Assembly (NCBI GenBank): GCA_037975125.1
Contig: CM075851.1
Coordinates: 75,767,349 to 75,831,348, forward strand
Origin: Latrodectus hesperus
Lineage: Eukaryota; Arthropoda; Arachnida; Araneae; Theridiidae
Reading direction: 5' to 3'
DNA length: 64,000 nt
Shown here: piece after piece, positions 29,585 through 38,775 of the stretch
How the letters are laid out: the number at the start of each line of letters is the position of its first letter
Position numbering within the stretch: the first letter of the stretch is position 1
Notes under the pieces: model-generated
The model's database searches: none
Told to the model about the DNA's origin: nothing
Seen by the model: the letters and a program-made list of their open reading frames with translations, nothing else
Position numbers and translations under genes: made by a program

Positions 29585-29790
29585 CAATAAATTAATCACA
29601 AAATTCGTAAAAATGGATATCACAACACTTTCTCAATAATACCCACACAATCGTTCAATAAATTAATCACAAATTTTCTCAAGAATACCCAGCAATACAA
29701 GTACCAACAACATACATTAAAATCGCTTCTTTTCAATAAATTAATCACAAAATATTAAATTTCGCTTCTTTTCAATAAATTAATCACAAA
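29585..29790 (+). repeat. Four spaced copies of an 18-bp repeat
   Basis: CAATAAATTAATCACAAA occurs at 29,585, 29,656, 29,734 and 29,773, the last two with CGCTTCTTTT in front. All are upstream of the 534-aa gene and repeated in the second copy at about 35.9-36.1 kb. Spaced AT-rich repeats of this sort in insect virus genomes often act as enhancers or origins; that role is inferred. Confidence 0.7.
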
Positions 29791-29938
29791 ATATTAAATT
29801 TATAAAACGGACAAAAAAGGCGGGCAATATATTCTGTAATAACTGGGTTACACGCTACTTGTATTTTTTCCTTTCCTCTAAAAGATTTTCTTTCGATGAT
29901 TTGAGCTCGAGCTACTTCAATCCAAGTGTAATCGTGAA

Positions 29939-29967
29939 TGACGTCAGTCACGTGATGACTGACGTCA
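29939..29967. promoter_or_regulatory. Palindrome with two CRE sites around an E-box
   Basis: TGACGTCAGTCA and its exact complement are separated by CGTGA. The element has two TGACGTCA (CREB/ATF) sites and a central CACGTG E-box. The same 29 bases recur at 36,254-36,282. Baculovirus homologous regions use palindromes with CRE-like sites as enhancers and origins. This could be the analogue. Confidence 0.7.
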
Positions 29968-30156
29968 TCCAAAGCTGTTGTCGCTAAAGGTCCGAGGATT
30001 AAATAAACGTTCAAAATTCACAGGAAACCATTAAATAAAGGAGATCAAATTTTGTTTTTTCCAAAACGAAAGGTTTTTCCAACAGACGGTCAAAAATATC
30101 TTGTAACAGGATCTTTTCAATAGAATGCTGGAATAAAGAAGTAATACTGTCCCAAA

Positions 30157-30303
30157 GGAAATTTTGTAAAATCTGATCTTTCAAATCCGGGAGAATCACT
30201 GGAGAGGAATCTTGTAAAATCTGATCTTTCAAATCCGACAGAATCACTGGAGAGGAATCTTGTAAGTAACTGATCTTTCAAATCAGAGAGAATCACTGGA
30301 GAG
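30157..30303 (+). repeat. 48-bp tandem repeat, three units
   Basis: Units of 48-50 bp starting near 30,157, 30,207 and 30,255 share TGATCTTTCAAATC and GAGAATCACTGGAGAG. A partial fourth unit follows at 30,304. A separate duplication around CTGGAATAAAGAAGTC (30,342-30,420) is single in the other copy. The region lacks a convincing gene. Confidence 0.85.
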
Positions 30304-30678
30304 GAATCTTGTTAAAGGGAAATCTCATGAAATTGTGAATCTGGAATAAAGAAGTCCCAAAGGAAATCTTGTGATCTCATGAAATTGTCACAATCTGGAA
30401 TAAAGAAGTCCCAAAGGAAACAGCTGATCACATGAACTAATCTTTCAAATGGTCGAAGAAAATCTTATAAACCTTCCACAAAAAAAAAAAAAAAAACGGT
30501 TAGCAAACCACAAGACCTGGTATTGATAAAATAAGAAAAGAACCCTATTTATTCACAAGTGAAGATAGAAGAAGAATATAAACCAAATATATAGTAAAAA
30601 AAAAAATAAATAAATAAATATATATATATTGTGTATATTTATTTTATTTTATTTTTTTAAACATATCTCTTAGAGTTT

Positions 30679-31389
30679 TCATTCTTCTTCATCATTTTTA
30701 ACGTCTTCGAATTCACTGTGAGAAGATTCCACTATTATTGGTGTGGCTATTTCAGAAATCGTCTTGCTTTCCACAATTCTTCTTCGCTTGTTGGATTTCT
30801 TATTCTTTCCGGCTTCTTCTTGCTTCTTCCATTCGATCACATCGTGCAAATATTCTCCGACAATGTCGAGATAGACGTGCGTTTCTATTTGTCCGATGAA
30901 GATTGCTCGAATCAATTGTTCCACTTGTTTTGGATTTACACAAACACCGGTTCGATACATTTCTCGGACGGCGCGTACGTGTCTGACCTTATAATCTTCC
31001 AGAGTCCATTTCAGATTGTCCACGTATCGTTTGAGATCCGATCCACCAACTAAATTGTCGACGGCAAACAGTTCGTAAACGAGCTTGCAAGGATTCTTGG
31101 CAAGAATTCCGGCCAGCTTGAGAACATCAGAAGGTTTGGCAAAATCCTTGGCCAACATTCTTTCGATGAATTCGTCAGGATGCTTTTTCTGAATTTCTTG
31201 TAACAGTTCGTGAAGACTGGAATCGAAGAGACATGTTCCGTGTCTTATGGTGTTCAGCAAATCGAACCAAGACATGTTGAACGTGTCGGTTGTCAATCGT
31301 TTTAAAATCCGCAAGACGATCGTTTCTTTGGTTAAGTGTGGATTGCTTGAAGCCAAGAGCTCAGAAGAAACAAGAGGAATGAGATCCAT
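30679..31389 (-). CDS. Unrecognised 236-aa protein, left copy
   Basis: The frame opens 33 bases upstream with GTG, but a TATAAAA box at 31,427-31,433 lies 38 bp before the ATG at 31,389, so I choose the ATG. The protein is helical and soluble, with a basic stretch NKKSNKRRR near residue 200 (nuclear signal-like) and an acidic C-terminus ending NDEEE. An identical protein is encoded at 36,938-37,648. Complete identity of two copies reflects recent duplication. Family not recognised. Confidence 0.8.
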   Translation of the reverse strand: MDLIPLVSSELLASSNPHLTKETIVLRILKRLTTDTFNMSWFDLLNTIRHGTCLFDSSLHELLQEIQKKHPDEFIERMLAKDFAKPSDVLKLAGILAKNPCKLVYELFAVDNLVGGSDLKRYVDNLKWTLEDYKVRHVRAVREMYRTGVCVNPKQVEQLIRAIFIGQIETHVYLDIVGEYLHDVIEWKKQEEAGKNKKSNKRRRIVESKTISEIATPIIVESSHSEFEDVKNDEEE

Positions 31390-31426
31390 GTCGATCCAAT
31401 GAATCCAAGAGAGACGATCCACTTGG

Positions 31427-31433
31427 TTTTATA
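31427..31433 (-). promoter_or_regulatory. TATA box of the 236-aa gene
   Basis: TATAAAA on the minus strand, 38 bp upstream of the ATG. The duplicate is at 37,686-37,692. Confidence 0.6.
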
Positions 31434-31474
31434 CTAATCGAGTCCAATGTATGAAATATAAAATATAGAAATTA

Positions 31475-32239
31475 TTATTTACTTGGGAAAAAATATTCTA
31501 TATCTCCATTATTATAGAATATTCCAATTTTCATAATGTTTCTTTGCGTTTGGAAATCAAAATATCTTTTTCCTCTTTCCATAGGACTCGAAGGACACTC
31601 GTTCGTTGAAATAAAACAAGGCTCACTTGAATCGTTCGACGTCTGGTTAAAATGACAAGTCTCGTTCAAAGAATTTGCTTGAATTTCAGCTTGACTACTT
31701 CTTTCGTTCAAAGGACTTGGTGGTCTAACAGCTTGACTCGTTGATTCTCTCTCGTTCAAAGGAATATCCATTCTCCATGGTCTTTTTTCATAAATTTTAA
31801 GAGCTAGAAATTGTTCGACCACAAAAGGAACCAGTTTCGCATTATCATTATTTTCTTCGCATGCTACGAGCAAAGGACAGTTTTGATCGTATGCTTGTCC
31901 GAAACTTTCCATGCTGCCGTAAACTACGACGTGTCCACTGGTAAACAAGTAATTGAGACGTTGAGCACGTTCGGCGTATTTGGTTTTCATAAACATGTAG
32001 CGGAGAGCTTTCGACAAGTCAATTATTCGACAATTCAAGATCTTTGATGAATAATAATGGGCAGGTATCCCTGGAACATCGGAAAGCTTTATCCAATCCT
32101 TGTATTTGATGGCATATGGATTCTTGTAATTCCGAATCTTGCCAAAATCGTACAGCTTGATGAACAAGTTTCCGTCAGGTGCAATTAAACAAGAAACCAT
32201 CAGTTGATCTCCAATGAACGGCTTGAGGTTGAACCACAT
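31475..32239 (-). CDS. Unrecognised 254-aa protein with Ser/Asn/Glu repeats, left copy
   Basis: ATG start. Residues 1-160 form a globular domain rich in Lys, Tyr and Ile. The KNPYAIKYKDWIKLSD stretch is faintly like the N-terminal part of BRO-type DNA-binding proteins of insect viruses, but I would not assign it. Residues 160-205 carry three imperfect repeats (PLNERESTSQA, PLNERSSQA, SLNE), followed by a hydrophilic Ser/Pro region. TATAAAAG lies 86 bp upstream. The duplicate at 37,734 differs by one residue. Confidence 0.8.
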   Translation of the reverse strand: MWFNLKPFIGDQLMVSCLIAPDGNLFIKLYDFGKIRNYKNPYAIKYKDWIKLSDVPGIPAHYYSSKILNCRIIDLSKALRYMFMKTKYAERAQRLNYLFTSGHVVVYGSMESFGQAYDQNCPLLVACEENNDNAKLVPFVVEQFLALKIYEKRPWRMDIPLNERESTSQAVRPPSPLNERSSQAEIQANSLNETCHFNQTSNDSSEPCFISTNECPSSPMERGKRYFDFQTQRNIMKIGIFYNNGDIEYFFPSK

Positions 32240-32324
32240 CTTGAAAAAACGACAAGCTTTCCAAAAAAACGTCTGAACACTAGGCGAGTAAGAAAGCGAA
32301 TGAATCTAGAACGAAACGCGTCTC

Positions 32325-32332
32325 CTTTTATA
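32325..32332 (-). promoter_or_regulatory. TATA box of the 254-aa gene
   Basis: TATAAAAG on the minus strand, 86 bp upstream of the ATG at 32,239. The duplicate is at 38,584-38,591. Confidence 0.55.
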
Positions 32333-32516
32333 CAACCGCACGGCTTTATTTACAACACGATGTTGAAATATTCAAGCATCTCGAATTTCAAAATTTTTTT
32401 AAGGTCGATTGCACAAACAATACGTGAAATAATGATCGATGAAACGGATGCAGACTACGAAATCGATGTTACACCACCATTTCGTAGTTGAAAGACCATG
32501 AGAAGGACAGTCGGTC

Positions 32517-33077
32517 GAAAAAATGTGTGGGCACCGGTACCCTTTCGAATATTATTCACATTGGAAAATGCGGACCTTTGAAAAGAACGAAATGAATTTA
32601 TGTGGCATTCAAATTAAATCCGAGCGAGTTTTTCTTATATCACGTAAAATTAAATCAGGGAACAGCAAACAATTGCAGATTCTGAAATCAAGATATCGCG
32701 TACTTGGAAAGAAAAAATACAAATTTCACAAGCATTGCGTGCGTCCTGTCAAGTCGAATCCGTTGCTCATTTGAAGAGTTGTGTCTTTCGCCTTGTTCGG
32801 AAAATTTATTAGTTTAATTTATTTTCCGTTTCATACGTTAATTGTAGATTAAAATCATTCAAGCATGAATTGTGTGAAACGTATCCATATAAACTGTTGT
32901 ATTAAGAGAAACCAACACATTTTCGTATGGGAAAAAACAATTTTGATAGAACAAACAGAGCATATCACGGACGGCGAAAATATTTTTTCCGCTGTGTAAG
33001 AAAAAAAGAAGATAGAATTATTTCTTCGTGTAATTGTTAATTTAAATAGTTACAGAGTTATCGGGAAGCTCATTCAT
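32517..33077 (+). repeat. Inverted-repeat arm, left of invertible segment (copy 1)
   Basis: About 560 bp. It recurs in direct orientation at 38,776-39,336 and inverted at 34,791-35,274 (shortened) and 41,055-41,625. It carries the 83-aa gene and ends at GGGAAGCTCATTCAT, where the invertible segment begins. Confidence 0.93.
32523..32774 (+). CDS. Small basic protein, 83 aa (arm-borne, copy 1)
   Basis: ATG-started frame in the repeat arm. Full copies also at 38,782-39,033 and, inverted, 41,358-41,609, and a partial copy at 35,094-35,273. It is Lys/Arg/Ser-rich with few acidic residues, so nucleic-acid binding is possible. The frame is kept open in all full copies, but they are too alike for that to prove selection. 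No family recognised. Confidence 0.5.
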   Translation: MCGHRYPFEYYSHWKMRTFEKNEMNLCGIQIKSERVFLISRKIKSGNSKQLQILKSRYRVLGKKKYKFHKHCVRPVKSNPLLI

Positions 33078-33309
33078 AGTTGTTATCAACATGAGGATCT
33101 TTGGATATTGTTTCAACGTCGTACGTTAGAAAAGAAAACTTGTGACAATTCTCATAGACGTCCCAAAATAAGTTTTCGACTGTTACTTTTTATACAAGAC
33201 AAGTCACTATCAACATGAATATCTTTGGCTCTTGTTTTCAACATCGTACGTTAGAAAAGAAAAAAAAACTTGTTGTGACAATCATTCCAAAATTGGTTCA
33301 TTGTGTGTC

Positions 33310-33362
33310 GTAAAAAAATCGCAGACAGCGCACATATGTGCTACTCTCTGCGATTTTTTTAC
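33310..33362. other. Near-perfect 53-bp palindrome, copy 1
   Basis: AAAAAAATCGCAGA and TCTGCGATTTTTTT arms around GCACATATGTGC. Copy 2 (40,768-40,821) keeps the fold with compensating or scattered changes. It follows the 3' end of the ATG-less ORF. It may be a terminator, a processing hairpin, or a recombination or replication site. Confidence 0.75.
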
Positions 33363-33417
33363 CCTTTAATTTTTTTTTATTACGATGGCTAAAGGGCTAA
33401 CCATTTCCACAGGCCGA

Positions 33418-33768
33418 CTAGTCGAATTTTAAAAGTTCGTCAATTATGTGTTTTGGAAAATGTTTGACTAAGGGAACGTAGCATCGCAAATAGCTTAATG
33501 TGCACGGCTGATCGCTTGCAATTATTGTTTCTTCACGGAATAAATGTTCTTTTAAAAAGTTTCCAATTTCATGGGATGGTACAACGAATCTTTTCACGTC
33601 ATTTGTCTTTGGCAGTTCGAAAGACGTCAATCCAGAAAAGACCGATATCTTAGACCCGTCCACAACGCTAATGAATTGCAATTCACTGGCAACTATTTCG
33701 TCCTTGTCTTTTTCAATAGTCTTTAGTCTTGCAACGTAATTTTGATAATTGCAATGTAATACTGAAAC
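33418..33768 (-). CDS. Open frame of 116 codons with no ATG, copy 1
   Basis: Protein-like composition (for example FELPKTNDVKRFVVPSHEIG), open from just after a TAA at 33,769-33,771, but without any ATG. The upstream edge has TTTCAG, a splice-acceptor-like sequence, so it may be a second exon. Otherwise it uses a non-AUG start or is a 5'-truncated relic. The other copy (40,361-40,711) has the same frame with a few replacements. No family recognised. Confidence 0.45.
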   Translation of the reverse strand, partial: VSVLHCNYQNYVARLKTIEKDKDEIVASELQFISVVDGSKISVFSGLTSFELPKTNDVKRFVVPSHEIGNFLKEHLFREETIIASDQPCTLSYLRCYVPLVKHFPKHIIDELLKFD

Positions 33769-33940
33769 TTATTTTCTTAATAAAAGAAACAATCCGCACG
33801 CTTTGAAAGCCGAGAAGCAATTGTGACACGCTCTTCCTTTTATACAGGACCAGTAAGAAGTCATTATCAACATGAAGATCTTTGGATCTTGTTTTCAACG
33901 TTAAAAAAAACGTTTGTTGTGACAATTGTTACATCGATTA

Positions 33941-34255
33941 TTATGCTTGCCACATTAATTCGTTTTGAACGAACCTGTTGAAAACAAACACTTCGACCAT
34001 AGCACAATGGCAGTCTTCCGATTCCATAATCTCCGTGTGCCAATTGCATTGCCATTTTCTATGGTCTTCTTGATTCGCCAATACGTTGAATTTCGGACAA
34101 CCGTGAATTTCCAAACTTATATTAAATCGTTCGATTGAAGACTTATATGTGTGTGTGTGTGTAAAATTGCTTTGAGATTCTTGTAACTTGCAAAATTGAA
34201 ATCCGTGAGAAACGAGAAGAGACAAAAAAAATAAATAAATAAAAAATTTGATCAT
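33941..34255 (-). CDS. Small secreted Cys protein, 104 aa, copy 1
   Basis: The ATG at 34,255 gives MIKFFIYLFFLSLLVSHG, a clear signal peptide of about 18-20 residues. The mature part has six Cys (FCKL, GCP, QCN, DCHC and similar) and two N-glycosylation-type sites, as in small secreted virulence or immune-modulating proteins. It contains a short HTHT run from an AC microsatellite. Identical to the copy at 39,873-40,187. Confidence 0.65.
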   Translation of the reverse strand: MIKFFIYLFFLSLLVSHGFQFCKLQESQSNFTHTHTYKSSIERFNISLEIHGCPKFNVLANQEDHRKWQCNWHTEIMESEDCHCAMVEVFVFNRFVQNELMWQA

Positions 34256-34790
34256 CAAGAATTGTCGCTAATTTCTTAGTGCGTCAATGAAAATGAAGCT
34301 TGAACGAAATGCGGATTCCTTTTAAAGCCAAAGATTAAGAAAAATAGAAGGTAAAATATTAAAAAAAATGAAAAATTTAAAAAAATTAATTTAATAGTTT
34401 TAAAAAAATTCCAAGTTTGAAATTCTTTTTAAAGTCCAATCGACCTGGAAATGAAGATCGAATGGACCCTTTATATACGCAAAGATTACAGAAAATTTTG
34501 AAATTATAAGATTGGGAACTATAAAAGATAGAAAAAAATTTGAGACATAATATCAAACTTCATTTTTTGTATTTCATAATCACGCTATTTAAAGGCTGGA
34601 GACTTCCGCTCTTAGAGTCAGATGTATTGTCGATTCGCTTCAAACAGGACGTTCTTCCCAGCGTGATCAGATATGATTATAAATTTATACAAACTAATGT
34701 GTTTTCATTCGTTTTCTTACAATTTGGAATTATTAAATTCTTGAAACTTATTTTTTTGGACATTCTGGATTTCAATGTTTTGCTTTTAAA

Positions 34791-35274
34791 ATGAATGAGC
34801 TTCCCGATAACTCTGTAACTATTTAAATTAACAATTACACGAAGAAATAATTCTATCTTCTTTTTTTCTTACACAGCGGAAAAAATATTTTCGCCGTCCG
34901 TGATATGCTCTGTTTGTTCTATCAAAATTGTTTTTTCCCATACGAAAATGTGTTGGTTTCTCTTAATACAACAGTTTATATGGATACGTTTCACACAATT
35001 CATGCTTGAATGATTTTAATCTACAATTAACGTATGAAACGGAAAATAAATTAAACTAATAAATTTTCCGAACAAGGCGAAAGACACAACTCTTCAAATG
35101 AGCAACGGATTCGACTTGACAGGACGCACGCAATGCTTGTGAAATTTGTATTTTTTCTTTCCAAGTACGCGATATCTTGATTTCAGAATCTGCAATTGTT
35201 TGCTGTTCCCTGATTTAATTTTACGTGATATAAGAAAAACTCGCTCGGATTTAATTTGAATGCCACATAAATTC
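34791..35274 (-). repeat. Inverted-repeat arm, right of invertible segment (copy 1), truncated
   Basis: Reverse complement of the arm at 32,517-33,077 but cut off at 35,274, where it joins the interior of the zinc-finger family gene. The join shows only a few bases of shared sequence (TTCAT/ATCCAT). Confidence 0.92.
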
Positions 35275-35813
35275 ATCCATTCAGATGCGTCTTTCAAACC
35301 AGTGTCAGCATGAAATGTCGTCGTGTTTAACAAGTCCAGCAGATCGTTTTCAGGCATGCAGAAAAACGAATCGTTATTTTCTAACACGTCCAGCAATTTT
35401 TCACGAGATTCCACCATTAGCCAGAAAGGAACCGTGTTCGTTTCCAAGTCCACACACAGTCTGTTCATGTACTCGTTCAATTCGATTAAAGAGCTCGGAT
35501 TACGATAAAACGTTTCGCAGTCTTCGCAAATCCCATGCTGCTGTTCATCTTGCACACGTCTTCTTCTTCTTTTCATATGGCGAATAAAATTGTCAAGACA
35601 TTGCTTCAAATGGTCACCATGTAATCTTTTTTGTCCACGAGGCCAACTGTACGTGTCACAAAACGAGCATGATGTCTTATCATCGTGATTCGGATCGAAA
35701 CAATTCACACGATGTTTAGGAAATTCTAGAACTTTTATGCGAGAAAAGCAATGGGGACAGTTAATCTCTTGATTGCTGATCCGTAAACGAGCTTTGTACG
35801 CTGAATAAGCCAT
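35094..35813 (-). pseudogene. Chimera: first 179 codons of the zinc-finger gene fused to arm-borne 83-aa gene
   Basis: The 5' part (35,813-35,275) equals the start of the 534-aa gene with two small in-frame deletions (two codons in the Arg run, two in an Asn run). At the duplication joint the frame continues by chance into the inverted arm and reads the last 60 codons of the 83-aa gene, giving a 239-aa open frame. The fingers are kept; the middle and coiled coil are lost. It could be expressed but is a by-product of the rearrangement. Confidence 0.9.
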
Positions 35814-36253
35814 CGATCTTCGTAGCGGTTCTTCTTCTTATTATTACAACCAACACTATCTCTTCAACGAGAAAATTTTTAATAATATCGAACCCAACAC
35901 AATAAATTAATCACAAAATTCGTAAAAATGGATATCACAACACTTTCTCAATAATACCCACACAATCGTTCAATAAATTAATCACAAATTTTCTCAAGAA
36001 TACCGAGCAATACAAGTACCAACAACATACATTAAAATCGCTTCTTTTCAATAAATTAATCACAAAATATTAAATTTCGCTTCTTTTCAATAAATTAATC
36101 ACAAAATATTAAATTTATAAAACGGACAAAAAAGGCGGACAATATATTCTATAATAACTGGGTTACACGCTACTTGTATTTTTTCCTTTCCTCTAAAAGA
36201 TTTTCTTTCGATGATTTGAGCTCGAGCTACTTCAATCCAAGTGTAATCGTGAA

Positions 36254-36282
36254 TGACGTCAGTCACGTGATGACTGACGTCA
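36254..36282. promoter_or_regulatory. Palindrome with two CRE sites, second copy
   Basis: Identical to 29,939-29,967: two TGACGTCA sites in a perfect 12-bp inverted repeat around CGTGA. Confidence 0.7.
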
Positions 36283-36465
36283 TCCAAAGCTGTTGTCGCT
36301 AAAGGTCCGAGGATTAAATAAACGTTCAAAATTCACAGGAAACCATTAAATAAAGGAGATCAAATTTTGTTTTTTCCAAAACGAAAGGTTTTTCCAACAG
36401 ACGGTCAAAAATATCTTGTAACAGGATCTTTTCAATAGAATGCTGGAATAAAGAAGTAATACTGT

Positions 36466-36614
36466 CCCAAAGGAAATTTTGTAAAATCTGATCTTTCAAA
36501 TCCGGGAGAATCACTGGAGAGGAATCTTGTAAAATCTGATCTTTCAAATCCGACAGAATCACTGGAGAGGAATCTTGTAAGTAACTGATCTTTCAAATCA
36601 GAGAGAATCACTGG
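36466..36614 (+). repeat. 48-bp tandem repeat, second copy
   Basis: Same three units as at 30,157-30,303. The downstream duplicated CTGGAATAAAGAAGTC block of the left copy is single here. Confidence 0.8.
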
Positions 36615-36937
36615 AGAGGAATCTTGTTAAAGGGAAATCTCATGAAATTGTGAATCTGGAATAAAGAAGTCTCAAAGGAAACAGCTGATCACATGAACTA
36701 ATCTTTCAAATGAACTTGGACGAAGAAAATCTTATAAACCTTCCACAAAAAAAAAAAAAAAACGGTTAGCAAACCACAAGACCTGGTATTGATAAAATAA
36801 GAAAAGAACCCTATTTATTCACAAGTGAAGATAGAAGAAGAATATAAACCAAATATATAGTAAAAAAAAAAAATAAATAAATATATATTGTGTATATTTA
36901 TTTTATTTTATTTTTTTAAACATATCTCTTAGAGTTT

Positions 36938-37648
36938 TCATTCTTCTTCATCATTTTTAACGTCTTCGAATTCACTGTGAGAAGATTCCACTATTATTGG
37001 TGTGGCTATTTCAGAAATCGTCTTGCTTTCCACAATTCTTCTTCGCTTGTTGGATTTCTTATTCTTTCCGGCTTCTTCTTGCTTCTTCCATTCGATCACA
37101 TCGTGCAAATATTCTCCGACAATGTCGAGATAGACGTGCGTTTCTATTTGTCCGATGAAGATTGCTCGAATCAATTGTTCCACTTGTTTTGGATTTACAC
37201 AAACACCGGTTCGATACATTTCTCGGACGGCGCGTACGTGTCTGACCTTATAATCTTCCAGAGTCCATTTCAGATTGTCCACGTATCGTTTGAGATCCGA
37301 TCCACCAACTAAATTGTCGACGGCAAACAGTTCGTAAACGAGCTTGCAAGGATTCTTGGCAAGAATTCCGGCCAGCTTGAGAACATCAGAAGGTTTGGCA
37401 AAATCCTTGGCCAACATTCTTTCGATGAATTCGTCAGGATGCTTTTTCTGAATTTCTTGTAACAGTTCGTGAAGACTGGAATCGAAGAGACATGTTCCGT
37501 GTCTTATGGTGTTCAGCAAATCGAACCAAGACATGTTGAACGTGTCGGTTGTCAATCGTTTTAAAATCCGCAAGACGATCGTTTCTTTGGTTAAGTGTGG
37601 ATTGCTTGAAGCCAAGAGCTCAGAAGAAACAAGAGGAATGAGATCCAT
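36938..37648 (-). CDS. Unrecognised 236-aa protein, right copy
   Basis: Identical at protein level to the product of 30,679-31,389, with the same upstream TATAAAA and the same choice of ATG over an upstream GTG. Confidence 0.8.
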   Translation of the reverse strand: MDLIPLVSSELLASSNPHLTKETIVLRILKRLTTDTFNMSWFDLLNTIRHGTCLFDSSLHELLQEIQKKHPDEFIERMLAKDFAKPSDVLKLAGILAKNPCKLVYELFAVDNLVGGSDLKRYVDNLKWTLEDYKVRHVRAVREMYRTGVCVNPKQVEQLIRAIFIGQIETHVYLDIVGEYLHDVIEWKKQEEAGKNKKSNKRRRIVESKTISEIATPIIVESSHSEFEDVKNDEEE

Positions 37649-37733
37649 GTCGATCCAATGAATCCAAGAGAGACGATCCACTTGGTTTTATACTAATCGA
37701 GTCCAATGTATGAAATATAAAATATAGAAATTA

Positions 37734-38498
37734 TTATTTACTTGGGAAAAAATATTCTATATCTCCATTATTATAGAATATTCCAATTTTCATAATGTTT
37801 CTTTGCGTTTGGAAATCAAAATATCTTTTTCCTCTTTCCATAGGACTCGAAGGACACTCGTTCGTTGAAATAAAACAAGGCTCACTTGAATCGTTCGACG
37901 TCTGGTTAAAATGACAAGTCTCGTTCAAAGAATTTGCTTGAATTTCAGCTTGACTACTTCTTTCGTTCAAAGGACTTGGTGGTCTAACAGCTTGACTCGT
38001 TGATTGTCTCTCGTTCAAAGGAATATCCATTCTCCATGGTCTTTTTTCATAAATTTTAAGAGCTAGAAATTGTTCGACCACAAAAGGAACCAGTTTCGCA
38101 TTATCATTATTTTCTTCGCATGCTACGAGCAAAGGACAGTTTTGATCGTATGCTTGTCCGAAACTTTCCATGCTGCCGTAAACTACGACGTGTCCACTGG
38201 TAAACAAGTAATTGAGACGTTGAGCACGTTCGGCGTATTTGGTTTTCATAAACATGTAGCGGAGAGCTTTCGACAAGTCAATTATTCGACAATTCAAGAT
38301 CTTTGATGAATAATAATGGGCAGGTATCCCTGGAACATCGGAAAGCTTTATCCAATCCTTGTATTTGATGGCATATGGATTCTTGTAATTCCGAATCTTG
38401 CCAAAATCGTACAGCTTGATGAACAAGTTTCCGTCAGGTGCAATTAAACAAGAAACCATCAGTTGATCTCCAATGAACGGCTTGAGGTTGAACCACAT
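37734..38498 (-). CDS. Unrecognised 254-aa protein, right copy
   Basis: Same as 31,475-32,239 except one Glu-to-Gln change in the first Ser/Asn/Glu repeat. Same promoter. Confidence 0.8.
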   Translation of the reverse strand: MWFNLKPFIGDQLMVSCLIAPDGNLFIKLYDFGKIRNYKNPYAIKYKDWIKLSDVPGIPAHYYSSKILNCRIIDLSKALRYMFMKTKYAERAQRLNYLFTSGHVVVYGSMESFGQAYDQNCPLLVACEENNDNAKLVPFVVEQFLALKIYEKRPWRMDIPLNERQSTSQAVRPPSPLNERSSQAEIQANSLNETCHFNQTSNDSSEPCFISTNECPSSPMERGKRYFDFQTQRNIMKIGIFYNNGDIEYFFPSK

Positions 38499-38775
38499 CT
38501 TGAAAAAACGACAAGCTTTCCAAAAAAACGTCTGAACACTAGGCGAGTAAGAAAGCGAATGAATCTAGAACGAAACGCGTCTCCTTTTATACAACCGCAC
38601 GGCTTTATTTACAACACGATGTTGAAATATTCAAGCATCTCGAATTTCAAAATTTTTTTAAGGTCGATTGCACAAACAATACGTGAAATAATGATCGATG
38701 AAACGGATGCAGACTACGAAATCGATGTTACACCACCATTTCGTAGTTGAAAGACCATGAGAAGGACAGTCGGTC

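Larger units (their letters stand above)
28948..33077 (+). repeat. Left copy of the tandem duplication of about 6.3 kb (common part)
   Basis: Matches 35,275-39,336 almost base for base. The offset is 6,327 at the left edge, 6,315 at the gene starts and 6,259 to the right of a 56-bp deletion near 30.35 kb. The two 254-aa gene copies differ by one residue and the two 236-aa copies by none. The left edge lies inside the 534-aa gene at ATCCATTCAGATG. Confidence 0.95.
33078..34790 (-). repeat. Invertible 1.7-kb segment, orientation A
   Basis: The reverse complement of 39,337-41,054, ending exactly at the same repeat-arm boundaries (ATTCAT at each side). It carries a secreted-protein gene, an ORF with no ATG, a 53-bp palindrome and TATA-linked short repeats. 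Confidence 0.93.

Noticed and set aside
29784..30014. Frame of 76 codons in both duplicates (also 36,099-36,329)
   Set aside because: It starts with TTG, has no ATG, and contains the CRE palindrome. Both differences between the copies change residues, so I see no sign of coding.
30011..30247. Frame of 78 codons with repeats (also 36,326-36,562)
   Set aside because: It starts with GTG and is simply the translation of the 48-bp tandem repeats.
31475..32239. BRO-family assignment for the 254-aa protein
   Set aside because: The likeness rests on a few residues by eye. It is not enough to name the family.
32360..32491. Short plus-strand ATG frame of 43 codons in both duplicates
   Set aside because: Too short, and it lies just upstream of the repeat arm. 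Near-identity of the copies gives no evidence of selection.
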